From JAJISG01 sp964347325 (GTDB lineage: Archaea > Thermoplasmatota > Thermoplasmata > RBG-16-68-12 > JAJISG01): a DNA stretch of 64,000 bases. Shown piece after piece: positions 1 through 8,401 of the stretch (position 1 is its first letter; each line of letters starts with the position of its first letter). The notes beneath the pieces were generated by a model that ran no database searches, was not told the origin of the DNA, and worked only from the letters and a program-made list of their open reading frames with translations. The position numbers and the translations under genes were made by a program. The stretch spans positions 1-64,000 of the forward strand of contig CAYFYA010000004.1 of assembly GCA_964347325.1 (NCBI GenBank), in the 5' to 3' direction.

Positions 1-17
1 CCCGCCGTAACGGCGGG
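1..17. terminator. Perfect inverted repeat at window edge
   Basis: A 7-bp perfect GC stem (CCCGCCG/CGGCGGG) closes a 3-base TAA loop. It lies about 80 bases downstream of the stop codon of the reductase gene on the minus strand, and a plus-strand T-run follows at 70-75. It may be the end of a transcript arriving from outside the window. The window cuts its context, so a terminator role is only a guess. Confidence 0.3.
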
Positions 18-97
18 ACGTGAAGCAGGTCTACCTATGGGGCGTGCAGATCGTTCTTCGTCGAGCACACTTTTTATTTGTCCAACTCTAGCGGGAG

Positions 98-454
98 CTA
101 CGTCAGGAGCTCGTCCGCCTGCTCCGGCTTGACGGCGACGACGCCCCTTCCGCCACAGACCAGGATGGGCCTCTTGATGAGCCCGGGATGCTCCGCCATC
201 AGCTCGAGGATCTCCTCATCGGATCGCAGGCTGTTCCTCAAGTCGAGCTCGCGGTACATCCGATCTCTCGGCCTGAGGAGCTCGCCGGGGGACTTCCTGA
301 TCTTGGCGAATAGCTCACGGAGCCCCTCCACGGTGAGGTCCGCCTCGAAGAGCTCGACGGTCTCGAACTCCACGTTTCTCTCGCGGAGATAGTCGAGGGC
401 CCGAGCGCAGGTCTTGCACCCCTTCCGGATGTAGGCGGTGATCTGTTCGGCCAT
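98..454 (-). CDS. ArsC/Spx-family thioredoxin-fold protein
   Basis: This 118-residue protein has the length and layout of the ArsC/Spx/YffB family: an N-terminal beta strand leading to a CxxC pair (Cys13 and Cys16), a helical insertion, and a late Arg-Pro-Ile-Leu segment at about residues 94-97 of the kind that precedes the last strands. ArsC members reduce arsenate and Spx/MgsR members act as thiol regulators. The sequence alone does not separate these, and a general thiol-disulphide role is equally possible. It starts at an ATG, lies 98 bases downstream of the giant surface protein gene on the same strand, and could share its transcript. Confidence 0.8.
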   Translation of the reverse strand: MAEQITAYIRKGCKTCARALDYLRERNVEFETVELFEADLTVEGLRELFAKIRKSPGELLRPRDRMYRELDLRNSLRSDEEILELMAEHPGLIKRPILVCGGRGVVAVKPEQADELLT

Positions 455-552
455 GCTTGGCGAAGGGCCTTGGCTCTAATGAAGCTGGACCGGGGCGAGG
501 TAGGAGTCGCGCCAACTACGTCTGGGTGGCGTCTTTCGAGGCCGGTGACTCG

Positions 553-3500
553 CTACTCCCGGAGCAGGGGTGGAGGACTCTCCTCCATTGGCGCCTCCTC
601 GGGGGGAGCGGGAGGTCTCCGAATCTGCAAGGGCCCGCCCTTCCACAGCTTGATGACCAGGGTGATGACGAAGGCGCCTATGAGGCCGAGCAGCACCCAC
701 AAGTGGAGCGAGTAGGGCGGGGCTGCGTAGTCCAGGAATCCCGCGGCTAAGGGGTTGGCGTCTTGATCATCGGGAATGCCATCGTTGTCGTCGTCCGGGT
801 CTACCGCATCGTGCAATCCATCAGCGTCGTTGTCGGCCGTCATGTGAATCCTGACGGTGTCATTGCCGCTGAAGGTAGCGGCCGTGGTGCTGTTGAAGGG
901 TCCCCACTCCGCCACGACGGTCTGGACTGAGGGACCTGCGAAGGACGTGCCACCCGCGTATGAGATGATGACGCCGGGGACGTACTGTCCCGTTACCTTT
1001 CCAGTACTATCAGTGACGGAGATGAAGCTCTGTACACCGAACTGGTCCAGAGCGTATACCACGATCCCAGCTTGTGCTGGCGTATCCACGCCCTTGCCGA
1101 TGAACACCTCGACATCCACGTTCCAGAGGACGCGTATGAATTGGTCCCAGTCGTTGGCTACGCCGGTCGAGATGGAGTCAATGTAGTAGAAATTCATCGT
1201 CACGGGTCCGAAGCCTGCGTAGACGTCGCCGAGGCTGCCCGGCGCTGCCTGGAAGCTGGAGGTCCTGACGTCCACCTGGACGATGGCGCCGAAGTTTGAT
1301 CCCATGAAGAAGGCGTAACCTCCCCAGTCGCCGAAGTCGATGACCTGCGTGGTCTGGATGTCGATTGGTAGCAGTCCTTGGCCCGGCTGGTTGATGAACA
1401 GGAACCCGCGGTGGTTGTTTCGGAAGGTGCTGCCCATGATCCGAACGTTCATGATGTCGGCGGCGTGGCCGACGGGGAAGTCCAGCGTGACTCCGAAGGC
1501 CGTGTCCACCACGTTGAGCCCGGTGATGTCCACGAGGACCGTGGCACCGAAGCCGGACGTGCCGTAGAAGTAGATGCCGTGGAGGCCGCTGTCCAGCACG
1601 TTGTTGGAGATGTCCAGGTCCACCAGGGAGCGGTACCATCCGTTGCTGCCCGCGTCGAAATATATGAGACCAGCGCTGAAGAAGGACTCCTGGGCGGCGT
1701 CGATGACGTTGTCCTGGATATTGATGAAGGCCGCTGCCCGATAGACCTCGTAGATGTAGATTCCGTACTCCCGGACGTCGAGGATGTCGTTGTTCACGAT
1801 GTTCAGGGTCGTGTCCCCGGAGCTGTAGGCGGGGTAGCCGACGTAGATGCCCCGCCCCGCTCCCGTGATGGTGTTCGAGGTTATGTCCACGGTGGCAGTC
1901 TGATCCTGGAAGGCGTTGAGGTAGATGGCAATGGCGGTTTCCCCGTTGACGATGTTGGACCGGACGATGACCCGTGAGTTGGTGGTGTCGTGGGAACCGA
2001 GTTGGATACCGGTCCCCGTCACGTCCGTCAAGACGTTGTTCTCGACGAGGACGGAGTTCGATAGGTCGTAGTCGTTTATCGACCCCAGGTAGAGGCCGTT
2101 GGGGGCGTCCGTAATGGTGTTCCCCGAGACGTCGAAGTCTGCGGAACTCTGAGACAAGGAGAGCCCGTTGAAGTCCGTAGCGTACAGGACCCAGTTCCCG
2201 ATCCCGTCGGCGTTGTTCCCGCTGAAAGTGAAGGACAGGTCCGCCGCGCTGTCAACACCTCCGGGCATATAGAGGCCATAGCTGGAGCCGCCGCTGAAGT
2301 CGTTACCTGAAACGCCGACAGTCACGGTGGAGAAGCTGCTCACCGAGAAGAGGTAGATGGCGTAGCTAGATAGGTTCAGGAAGTTGTTGGAGGCGACATT
2401 CAGGTCGAAGCTTCCCGGATAGGAGGTCGTGTAGGATGGCGTGCTGGAGAAGTAGACCCCTGTATCCATCCACGCCATGTCTGTGTTCTCGAAGGTGCTG
2501 CCGGTGATGTCGATATCGACGGTCCGGAAGCCGCTGATGGAGGAGCTGAAGTAGACGGCGTAGTCGTCGAGGTTCTCCGCGGTGTTCCCATCCACTAGGA
2601 GGACGAAACTCGCGGGCAAGGACCAGTCATCGAACCGGAACTGCGGGAGGTAGACTCCGTAGTCCAGGGTCGTGAAGGTCCGGGTGTTCCGGAAGACGTT
2701 ACCGCTTATGCTCACGCTGACGTCCTTGAACCCATCGGTCGATGATGCGGCGATGTAGAAGGCTGCCACGTCCAGGTCGATGACGGTGTTGCCCTCGACG
2801 GCCAGAACGTACTGGCTGTCCTCGGTGTCCAACCCGTAGTAGGGGGCCCAGAAAGTGTAGACCCCGTAGTCCATAATGACGGAGTCTGTGTTCTGGAACA
2901 GGTTGTCGGAGACGGTCAGGGTGACGTTCCTAATGTCCCACACCTGGTCGAAGTAGACACCCGTCGAAACGAGGTCGGTGAACTCGTTCCCGGTGACCTG
3001 GAGGGTGAACCTCTGATCGGCACTGGAGAATCCCCAGAAGTCGTCGAGGTAGACACCATACGACCTACCCCCGAGGCCAATGAAGGTGTTCCCGCTAATC
3101 TCCAGCGCGGTCTCCTGGAAGTAGTAGACATCGAAGGGCATGTAGACGCCGTAGGAGTCGAAGCTGCTGTTCAGCCAGTTGTCGTTGAAGGTGAATCTAA
3201 AGGTGTTCCCCTCGTCCAGATCTCCGAGGTTCGTGCCCGAGAAATAGACGGCCCGGTTGGAGGCGTTGAAGGTGCTGGACTCCACGGTGAGGTCGAAGTC
3301 CGCCAGCTGGAGGGAACCGAACAGGACGGCGGCCGACCCGTAGCTGGAGAAGTCGCATCCCGAGATCTGAAGGGTGAGGCTCGTGTCGATCATCGAGGAG
3401 AAGTACATTCCGTAGGAGCCAACGTTGGCGATGGTGCACCCCGTGAACGAGAGGTCGTAGGAGGCGACGGCGGAGCTGGAGACGTAGACGCCGTAGAGCG

Positions 3501-4026
3501 TGATGTCGGTGATCTGAGCGTTGCTGACGGGGACGGAGACGCCGTTGAAGGTCACCCCGACCCAGGCGTATTCGATGATGACGTCATCCAGGATGGAGTT
3601 GCCCAGATCGCCGTTGAAGATCAACCCGTCCCAGGCACCTGGAAAGGGATCTGTGAAGTTGGATGTGAATCGAATCACCCCCGCTCCCGCGGCGTCGCCG
3701 TCCGCCACCAGAGCGCCATCGAAGACCGTGATGTCGTAGAAGCCGTTGAAGCGCACCTCCACCCCTGGATCGATGGTGAGGGTCGCGCCGCTCGTGATAG
3801 TTATGTCTCCTTCCACCCAGATGGGGCTCATGGCCTGGGTCCACGTCGTGTTCGCGGTTATTAAACCGGAGACTGGTGTGTCGGCCACGGCGGGACCGCT
3901 CGCCAGGGAGAACAGTACCAATACGCCCATCAGGCCTAGGCCCAGGATGGCGAGCTTTCTAAGCGATTTCCGAAGAAGGACTTCAGTCAACCGTACGGGC
4001 TCATAATCAACAGTGGATCGAGCCAT
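553..4026 (-). CDS. Giant secreted parallel beta-helix surface protein
   Basis: This 1157-residue protein has a hydrophobic N-terminal segment (about residues 25-44) ending in a signal-peptidase-like Ala-Val-Ala. A very long Asn/Ser/Thr/Gly-rich body carries several dozen imperfect short repeats of the form hydrophobic-x-(S)GN-x-F, with recurring GVYF/GIYL strands. This is the pattern of right-handed parallel beta-helix (NosD/PbH1-like) proteins. A calcium-binding Asp-rich stretch of thrombospondin type 3 style follows, then a transmembrane helix (about 1107-1125) and a 32-residue Pro/Glu-rich tail, probably cytoplasmic. The topology implies an outward-facing, membrane-anchored envelope protein. 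Function is unknown; adhesion or glycan binding is inference. The surface proteins at 35.0 and 46.7 kb share this architecture. Confidence 0.8.
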   Translation of the reverse strand: MARSTVDYEPVRLTEVLLRKSLRKLAILGLGLMGVLVLFSLASGPAVADTPVSGLITANTTWTQAMSPIWVEGDITITSGATLTIDPGVEVRFNGFYDITVFDGALVADGDAAGAGVIRFTSNFTDPFPGAWDGLIFNGDLGNSILDDVIIEYAWVGVTFNGVSVPVSNAQITDITLYGVYVSSSAVASYDLSFTGCTIANVGSYGMYFSSMIDTSLTLQISGCDFSSYGSAAVLFGSLQLADFDLTVESSTFNASNRAVYFSGTNLGDLDEGNTFRFTFNDNWLNSSFDSYGVYMPFDVYYFQETALEISGNTFIGLGGRSYGVYLDDFWGFSSADQRFTLQVTGNEFTDLVSTGVYFDQVWDIRNVTLTVSDNLFQNTDSVIMDYGVYTFWAPYYGLDTEDSQYVLAVEGNTVIDLDVAAFYIAASSTDGFKDVSVSISGNVFRNTRTFTTLDYGVYLPQFRFDDWSLPASFVLLVDGNTAENLDDYAVYFSSSISGFRTVDIDITGSTFENTDMAWMDTGVYFSSTPSYTTSYPGSFDLNVASNNFLNLSSYAIYLFSVSSFSTVTVGVSGNDFSGGSSYGLYMPGGVDSAADLSFTFSGNNADGIGNWVLYATDFNGLSLSQSSADFDVSGNTITDAPNGLYLGSINDYDLSNSVLVENNVLTDVTGTGIQLGSHDTTNSRVIVRSNIVNGETAIAIYLNAFQDQTATVDITSNTITGAGRGIYVGYPAYSSGDTTLNIVNNDILDVREYGIYIYEVYRAAAFINIQDNVIDAAQESFFSAGLIYFDAGSNGWYRSLVDLDISNNVLDSGLHGIYFYGTSGFGATVLVDITGLNVVDTAFGVTLDFPVGHAADIMNVRIMGSTFRNNHRGFLFINQPGQGLLPIDIQTTQVIDFGDWGGYAFFMGSNFGAIVQVDVRTSSFQAAPGSLGDVYAGFGPVTMNFYYIDSISTGVANDWDQFIRVLWNVDVEVFIGKGVDTPAQAGIVVYALDQFGVQSFISVTDSTGKVTGQYVPGVIISYAGGTSFAGPSVQTVVAEWGPFNSTTAATFSGNDTVRIHMTADNDADGLHDAVDPDDDNDGIPDDQDANPLAAGFLDYAAPPYSLHLWVLLGLIGAFVITLVIKLWKGGPLQIRRPPAPPEEAPMEESPPPLLRE

Positions 4027-4093
4027 CTACTTCCCTCAGGAGCTTTCATTCCGGCACTTTTGGTGCCGAGTTACCTCTGCTGGCGGAATGTCC

Positions 4094-4100
4094 CTTATTT
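4094..4100 (-). promoter_or_regulatory. Possible TATA box for the beta-helix gene
   Basis: On the minus strand this reads AAATAAG, about 70 bases upstream of the ATG, which would give a leader of about 40 nt. The match is weak and no purine-rich BRE is evident. Confidence 0.25.
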
Positions 4101-4194
4101 CTGGATTTCGGGGTGATTACCAAACTCGAGAAAGACGTCCTTTGCACCGTGCGGGTTCATCGACCTCCTGGGCATGAGGGAGAGTGAGGAACGA

Positions 4195-4269
4195 TGGGGC
4201 CGCCCAGATTTGAACTGGAGTCTCCAGCTCCCGAAGCTGGAAGGATCGACCAAGCTACCCTACGGCCCC
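4195..4269 (-). tRNA. tRNA-Pro (CGG)
   Basis: On the minus strand a perfect 7-bp acceptor stem (GGGGCCG/CGGCCCC) is followed by discriminator A. The anticodon stem CCAGC/GCTGG closes the loop TTCGGGA, giving anticodon CGG with G37, as expected for proline. The T loop TTCAAAT is canonical. There is no intron and no encoded CCA. The gene lies between two protein genes and has its own upstream TATA-like box. Confidence 0.95.
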
Positions 4270-4295
4270 GGTCCCAGGCTCTATTCTAGGCGGGG

Positions 4296-4304
4296 GCTAA
4301 AAGG
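4296..4304 (-). promoter_or_regulatory. TATA box of tRNA-Pro
   Basis: CTTTTAG on the minus strand, centred about 31 bases upstream of the tRNA 5' end. This is the same spacing as at the other tRNA genes in this window. Confidence 0.5.
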
Positions 4305-4451
4305 CTTCCATCCCATTTGGAGACCGGGTGGATTGGGTGAGGCGTGGCCTGAGAGGCACCTGCCCATCCCCGCAGTGAGGGTGACGATTACTGCGCAAAG
4401 GCCATATGTCGCATCTTCGATGTATCCCCGAAGTCGCTTGGGCTGGTGGGA

Positions 4452-4886
4452 ATGAGTCTTTCGATCTTGCCGAGGGTCCTTGTATACACGGACGGGGCTT
4501 CCAGGGGAAACCCCGGCCCCGCCGCCATCGGCATCGTCTTCTGCGACCAATACGAAAAGGTCCTGGCCGAGCACAGGCAGACCATAGGGCGGGCCACCAA
4601 CAACGAGGCGGAGTACAGGGCGGTGATCCGAGGCTTGGAGCTAGCCACCCGCTACACACGGCAGGAGGTAGAGTGCTACATGGATAGCCAGCTGGTCTTC
4701 TCTCAGCTGACCGGCGCCTTCAGGACCAAGGAGCCTAGGATGGCGAGGCTGGCGGACACCGTCCGTCGCAGCGCAGAGAAGTACTCCAAAGTTACGTACC
4801 GCCAGGTCTCCAGAGGGCACAGGAAGATCCGCAGGGCCGACGAGCTGGCCAACCTAGCCCTCAACGAGAGGTATGGCCGCGGGTGA
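4452..4886 (+). CDS. rnhA: Ribonuclease HI family protein
   Basis: A 144-residue RNase H fold enzyme that hydrolyses the RNA strand of RNA-DNA hybrids (primer and R-loop removal). All four acidic metal ligands are visible: Asp14 in the YTDGASRGNPG motif, Glu54 in TNNEAEY, Asp78 in YMDSQLV and Asp130 in the RRADELAN segment. The length is that of a bare catalytic domain, without the N-terminal hybrid-binding domain of eukaryotic RNase H1. A GTG two codons upstream (4446) is an alternative start. I prefer the ATG because GGTGGGA directly precedes it, although the spacing is short. Confidence 0.92.
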   Translation: MSLSILPRVLVYTDGASRGNPGPAAIGIVFCDQYEKVLAEHRQTIGRATNNEAEYRAVIRGLELATRYTRQEVECYMDSQLVFSQLTGAFRTKEPRMARLADTVRRSAEKYSKVTYRQVSRGHRKIRRADELANLALNERYGRG

Positions 4887-4917
4887 TTTCGCGGATTGAC
4901 GATATCCACTTCGACAA

Positions 4918-4927
4918 GTTTAAGTAA
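4918..4927 (+). promoter_or_regulatory. TATA box of the HMG-CoA synthase cluster
   Basis: GTTTAAGTAA is centred 28 bases before the ATG at 4951. This spacing predicts a leaderless transcript that reads through the regulator, HMG-CoA synthase, thiolase and DUF35 genes. Confidence 0.55.
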
Positions 4928-4950
4928 ACCTCCGGTCTTGGCGCCAGGGA

Positions 4951-5664
4951 ATGGAGACTTCTCTCCCGGAGAAGATTGCTGGCGAGATAACACTCTCCGA
5001 TAGTCCAGGGAGAACCCTGCGGAAGTGGCGAGAAGAGCTCAAGATATCCCAGAAGGAGCTAGCAACCTTCCTCAAGATGTCCCCCTCCGTCGTGAGTGAC
5101 TACGAGTCGGGTCGCCGGAGGTCCCCGGGGATTAGGACCGTAAGGAGGATGGTGGAGGCCCTGCTGGAGATAGACCGCAGATCGGGGCGAGGTCTGACCA
5201 AGAAGTACGTGGTGAACCTCCACGAGGCCATCCCCAGCATGGGGGAGTTCCTGGAACCCGTCCCGGCATCGGAGTTTGTGGCCGTCATCGAGGGAAAGGG
5301 CCTTACCCCGACCGACCCTGGCCGGCGCCCTATCCACGGCTACACGGTCATAGACAGCCTCAAGGCCATCGCCACTCTGGACGCTAGCGACTACCCCAGG
5401 GTGTACGGGTGGAGCAGCGAGAGGGCACTCCTCTTCACGGGGGTGAAGTACGGGCGTTCTCCCATGGTGGCCGTTAGGACCCATTTCCTGAAGCCCGCTA
5501 TGGTGGTGTACGTGCAGCCTGCCAATGTGGACGAGCTCGCGCTGAAGCTTGCCCAGATCGAGAACGTCATTCTGGTGGCCACCTACATGGAGCCCCAAAA
5601 GCTTATGGAGAGATTGGAGAACTTAACGCGTAAGGTCAGGGCTTCCCACGTCGGAAGCAGGTGA
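4951..5664 (+). CDS. Archaeal XRE-type transcriptional regulator (COG1709-like)
   Basis: A 237-residue protein with a lambda-repressor-type helix-turn-helix at about residues 23-58 (a KISQKELA helix, then a SPSVVSDYESGRR recognition helix). Its long C-terminal domain (about 120-235) contains YPRVYGWSSERALLFTG and resembles the archaeal COG1709 regulator family. Homologues commonly sit directly before archaeal HMG-CoA synthase. Here the gene is 4 bases upstream of it with the Shine-Dalgarno overlapping its own stop. Control of isoprenoid synthesis is therefore a reasonable inference; the ligand is unknown. Confidence 0.87.
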   Translation: METSLPEKIAGEITLSDSPGRTLRKWREELKISQKELATFLKMSPSVVSDYESGRRRSPGIRTVRRMVEALLEIDRRSGRGLTKKYVVNLHEAIPSMGEFLEPVPASEFVAVIEGKGLTPTDPGRRPIHGYTVIDSLKAIATLDASDYPRVYGWSSERALLFTGVKYGRSPMVAVRTHFLKPAMVVYVQPANVDELALKLAQIENVILVATYMEPQKLMERLENLTRKVRASHVGSR

Positions 5665-5668
5665 CATC

Positions 5669-6724
5669 ATGACAGCAGGAATAGTGAGCTACGGGGGGTA
5701 CGTGCCCCGCTACCGCATAGCGCCCGAGGAAATAGCCCGGGTATGGGGTGCCGATGGCAAGGCCATCGCCCGCAACCTAGCCATCAACTCCAAGAGCGTT
5801 CCGGGACCCGATGAGGATGTCATAACCATCAGCGTGGAGGCCGCTAGGGAGGCCATGAACAAGGTGAAGATCAACCCCAAGGAGATTGGAGCCGTGTACG
5901 TGGGTTCCGAGAGCCACCCCTACGCCGTGAAGCCAACAGCAACCATCGTCGCGGAGGCCATCGGCTCCGCGCCTGATCTCACGGCCGCCGACTACGAGTT
6001 TGCATGTAAGGCGGGTACCGCCGCCATCCAGACCTGCATGGGCCTCGTGTCCTCGGGGATGATGAAGTACGGGATGGCCATCGGCTCCGACACGTCTCAG
6101 GGAGCGCCCGGCGACGCCTTGGAGTACTCCGCTTCCGCAGGCGGGGCCGCCTTCGTCATCGGCACGGAGAACACCATCGCCACCATCGACCACACGAACT
6201 CCTTCACGACGGACACGCCCGACTTCTGGCGTCGGGAGGGGCAGCAGTACCCCAGCCACGGAGGGCGCTTCACCGGAGAGCCTGCCTACTTCAAACACGT
6301 CCTACGGTGTGGACAGAAAATCTTTGAGCAGATGGAGACGGAGGCTTCCGACTATGACTACGCCGTATTCCACCAGCCCAACGGGAAGTTCCCTGCCAAG
6401 GCGGCCAAGATGTTGGGATTCGGCCCTGAACAGGTGAAGACCGGCATGCTGGTAACCGAGATCGGCAACACGTACTCTGGTGCCGTCCTGCTGGGCCTCT
6501 GCGCCATCCTGGACGAGGCCAAGGTGGGGCAGCGCATATTCATGGTCGGCTACGGCTCAGGCGCAGGCTCCGACGGCTTCGATCTCACCGTGACCGACGC
6601 CATCGAGAGCATACCGCGCCAACCCTCTACCCACCTCTGGAACACCATTGCCGGAGGGACTTCCCTCGACTACGCCACGTATGCAAGGTATCGTGGCAAG
6701 ATCATCCTCAGGTCGGGTGGTTGA
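5669..6724 (+). CDS. mvaS: Hydroxymethylglutaryl-CoA synthase
   Basis: A 351-residue archaeal HMG-CoA synthase, which condenses acetyl-CoA with acetoacetyl-CoA to HMG-CoA for the mevalonate pathway that feeds archaeal isoprenoid lipids. The catalytic triad is present: Glu81 in VGSESHPYAVKPT, the acyl-accepting Cys113 in FACKAGTAA, and His235 in FHQPNGKFP. AGGTGA, overlapping the upstream stop codon, serves as its ribosome site. The stop is one base before the thiolase ATG. In archaea this enzyme is known to form a stable complex with the thiolase and DUF35 protein encoded next to it, passing acetoacetyl-CoA without release. Confidence 0.97.
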   Translation: MTAGIVSYGGYVPRYRIAPEEIARVWGADGKAIARNLAINSKSVPGPDEDVITISVEAAREAMNKVKINPKEIGAVYVGSESHPYAVKPTATIVAEAIGSAPDLTAADYEFACKAGTAAIQTCMGLVSSGMMKYGMAIGSDTSQGAPGDALEYSASAGGAAFVIGTENTIATIDHTNSFTTDTPDFWRREGQQYPSHGGRFTGEPAYFKHVLRCGQKIFEQMETEASDYDYAVFHQPNGKFPAKAAKMLGFGPEQVKTGMLVTEIGNTYSGAVLLGLCAILDEAKVGQRIFMVGYGSGAGSDGFDLTVTDAIESIPRQPSTHLWNTIAGGTSLDYATYARYRGKIILRSGG

Positions 6725-6725
6725 G

Positions 6726-7895
6726 ATGCGAGAAGTCGCCATCATAGGCATTGGGGATACCCAGTTCGGGGAGCTGTGGGATCGCTCCTTCCGGGACCTG
6801 GGAATCGAAGCCGGATTGAAGGCTCTTGAGGACGCTGGGGTTGGAGCGGAGGACATCGACGCCCTCTACGTCGGCAACATGTCTGCTGGGAAGTTCATCG
6901 ACCAGGAGCATATCTCCGCCGTAGTCGCCGACTACGCGGGCCTGGCGGACCAACATCCCCCGACCTTCCGTGTGGAGGGTGGAGGGGCCTGTGGGGGCCT
7001 CGCCCTGACCTGCGGGTTCACCGCCGTCGCCTCCGGTCTCTACGACGTGGTGGTCGTCGGTGGTGCAGAGAAGATGACGGACGTCGGCGACGATGAGGCC
7101 AAGCGCATTCTCTCCTCCACAGCGGACCAGGAGTGGGAGACTGTCTTCGGCGCGTCGTACGCTTCTTTGTATGCCATGGTCGCCCGCCGCCACATGCATG
7201 AGTACGGTACGACGCGGGAGCAGATGGCGGCTGTGGCCGTGAAGAACCACCAGAACGGGTCGAAGAACCCCAATGCCCAGTTCCGACGGGCGATCAGCAT
7301 GAAGGCCGTGTTGGGATCTCCCTGGGTGGCAGAGCCCTTGGGTATGCTTGATTGTGCGCCGCTGTCCGACGGGGCAGCCTCCCTGGTTCTCTGCCCCCTA
7401 GAGAAAGCCAGGAAGTTCACCGACACCCCCGTCAGGATCGCGGGCATAGGCGTTGCCAGCGACACGATCGCCCTCCACGACCGCCGCAGCCTGACCACCA
7501 TGGACTCCACGGTGATCGCGGGGAAGCGGGCTCTTCACATGGCCAAGACCACGCCCGCGGATATCCAGCTGGCTGAGGTGCACGACAACTACACCATCTC
7601 TGAGATCCTGGCCATCGAGGACCTGCGATTGGTGAAGAAGGGCAAGGGCGGCCCGGCGACAGAGGAGGGTGTGACCGCCCTGAACTCCAAGGTCTCCGTG
7701 AACCCCTCGGGAGGGTTGAAGGCTCGCGGTCAGCCCGTGGGCGCCACGGGTATCGCTCAGGCCGTCGAGGTGACGCGTCAGCTCAGGGGTGAAGCAGGGG
7801 ACCGACAGGTCAACGGGGCCGAGCTCGGGTTGACGCACGTGATGGGAGGTTCGGGGGCCACTGCCGTCGTCCACATCCTCAGGAGGGAGAACTGA
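6726..7895 (+). CDS. Archaeal acetoacetyl-CoA thiolase
   Basis: A 389-residue thiolase that condenses two acetyl-CoA, supplying acetoacetyl-CoA to the neighbouring HMG-CoA synthase. The nucleophile is Cys89 in GGGACGGLAL; His286 lies in EVHDNYTISE and the oxyanion-loop GGSGATA is near the C-terminus. Oddly, the motif that in thiolases usually reads GHPxGATG here reads GQPVGATG, with Gln336 in place of histidine. The ATG at 6726 is chosen because it follows the HMG-CoA synthase stop by one base and starts at the family's N-terminal strand (MREVAIIG); an in-frame extension upstream would overlap the synthase. Confidence 0.95.
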   Translation: MREVAIIGIGDTQFGELWDRSFRDLGIEAGLKALEDAGVGAEDIDALYVGNMSAGKFIDQEHISAVVADYAGLADQHPPTFRVEGGGACGGLALTCGFTAVASGLYDVVVVGGAEKMTDVGDDEAKRILSSTADQEWETVFGASYASLYAMVARRHMHEYGTTREQMAAVAVKNHQNGSKNPNAQFRRAISMKAVLGSPWVAEPLGMLDCAPLSDGAASLVLCPLEKARKFTDTPVRIAGIGVASDTIALHDRRSLTTMDSTVIAGKRALHMAKTTPADIQLAEVHDNYTISEILAIEDLRLVKKGKGGPATEEGVTALNSKVSVNPSGGLKARGQPVGATGIAQAVEVTRQLRGEAGDRQVNGAELGLTHVMGGSGATAVVHILRREN

Positions 7896-8303
7896 ATGGC
7901 AATTCCTCGATTCTGGCGGGAGATCAACAGCAGGTACAACCTCATCGGTACCAAGTGCGGTAGCTGTGGGGACATCGACTTCCCGTCGAGGACCGTCTGC
8001 GCCAAGTGCGGACGCAAGAGCATTGGCAAGATGGAGAGGCTTCCCCTCTCCGGCCACGGAACTGTGGTGTCCTACACCGTAGTCCATGATGCACCGAAGG
8101 GCTTTGAGACGACCACACCCTACGTGTTGGCTATCGTGGAGCTAGAGGAGGGCGCTCGTCTGACTGCCCAGATCATCGACTGTGCTCCCGACGAAATCGG
8201 CATCGGAATGCCCGTGAGTTCCACCTTCCGCAGGCTCGGACAGGAGGGCCAATCCGGGATACTGTACTACGGCTACAAGTTCAGACCCGTACGGGGCTCC
8301 TGA
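7896..8303 (+). CDS. DUF35 zinc-ribbon/OB-fold scaffold protein
   Basis: A 135-residue protein with a rubredoxin-like zinc knuckle (Cys21, Cys24, Cys35, Cys38) after an N-terminal helix, then an OB-fold (about 50-130). This is the DUF35 architecture. In the characterised archaeal complex this protein bridges thiolase and HMG-CoA synthase and helps form the shared CoA channel. Its ATG directly follows the thiolase stop with no gap, so the three genes are translationally coupled. Confidence 0.93.
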   Translation: MAIPRFWREINSRYNLIGTKCGSCGDIDFPSRTVCAKCGRKSIGKMERLPLSGHGTVVSYTVVHDAPKGFETTTPYVLAIVELEEGARLTAQIIDCAPDEIGIGMPVSSTFRRLGQEGQSGILYYGYKFRPVRGS

Positions 8304-8401
8304 CTCTGGACCGCCAAGGTTCATAGGCAAGGGTTCTGTCCAGGCGCATAACAAGCAAACGGTCCCGTCGGAGGCCGGCGGGCCAGATCAGATGGATCTC
8401 C

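Noticed and set aside
1378..1977. A 199-codon plus-strand frame inside the beta-helix gene
   Set aside because: It is the antisense shadow of an Asp/Val-rich repeat gene; long antisense frames are common in GC-rich repeat genes.
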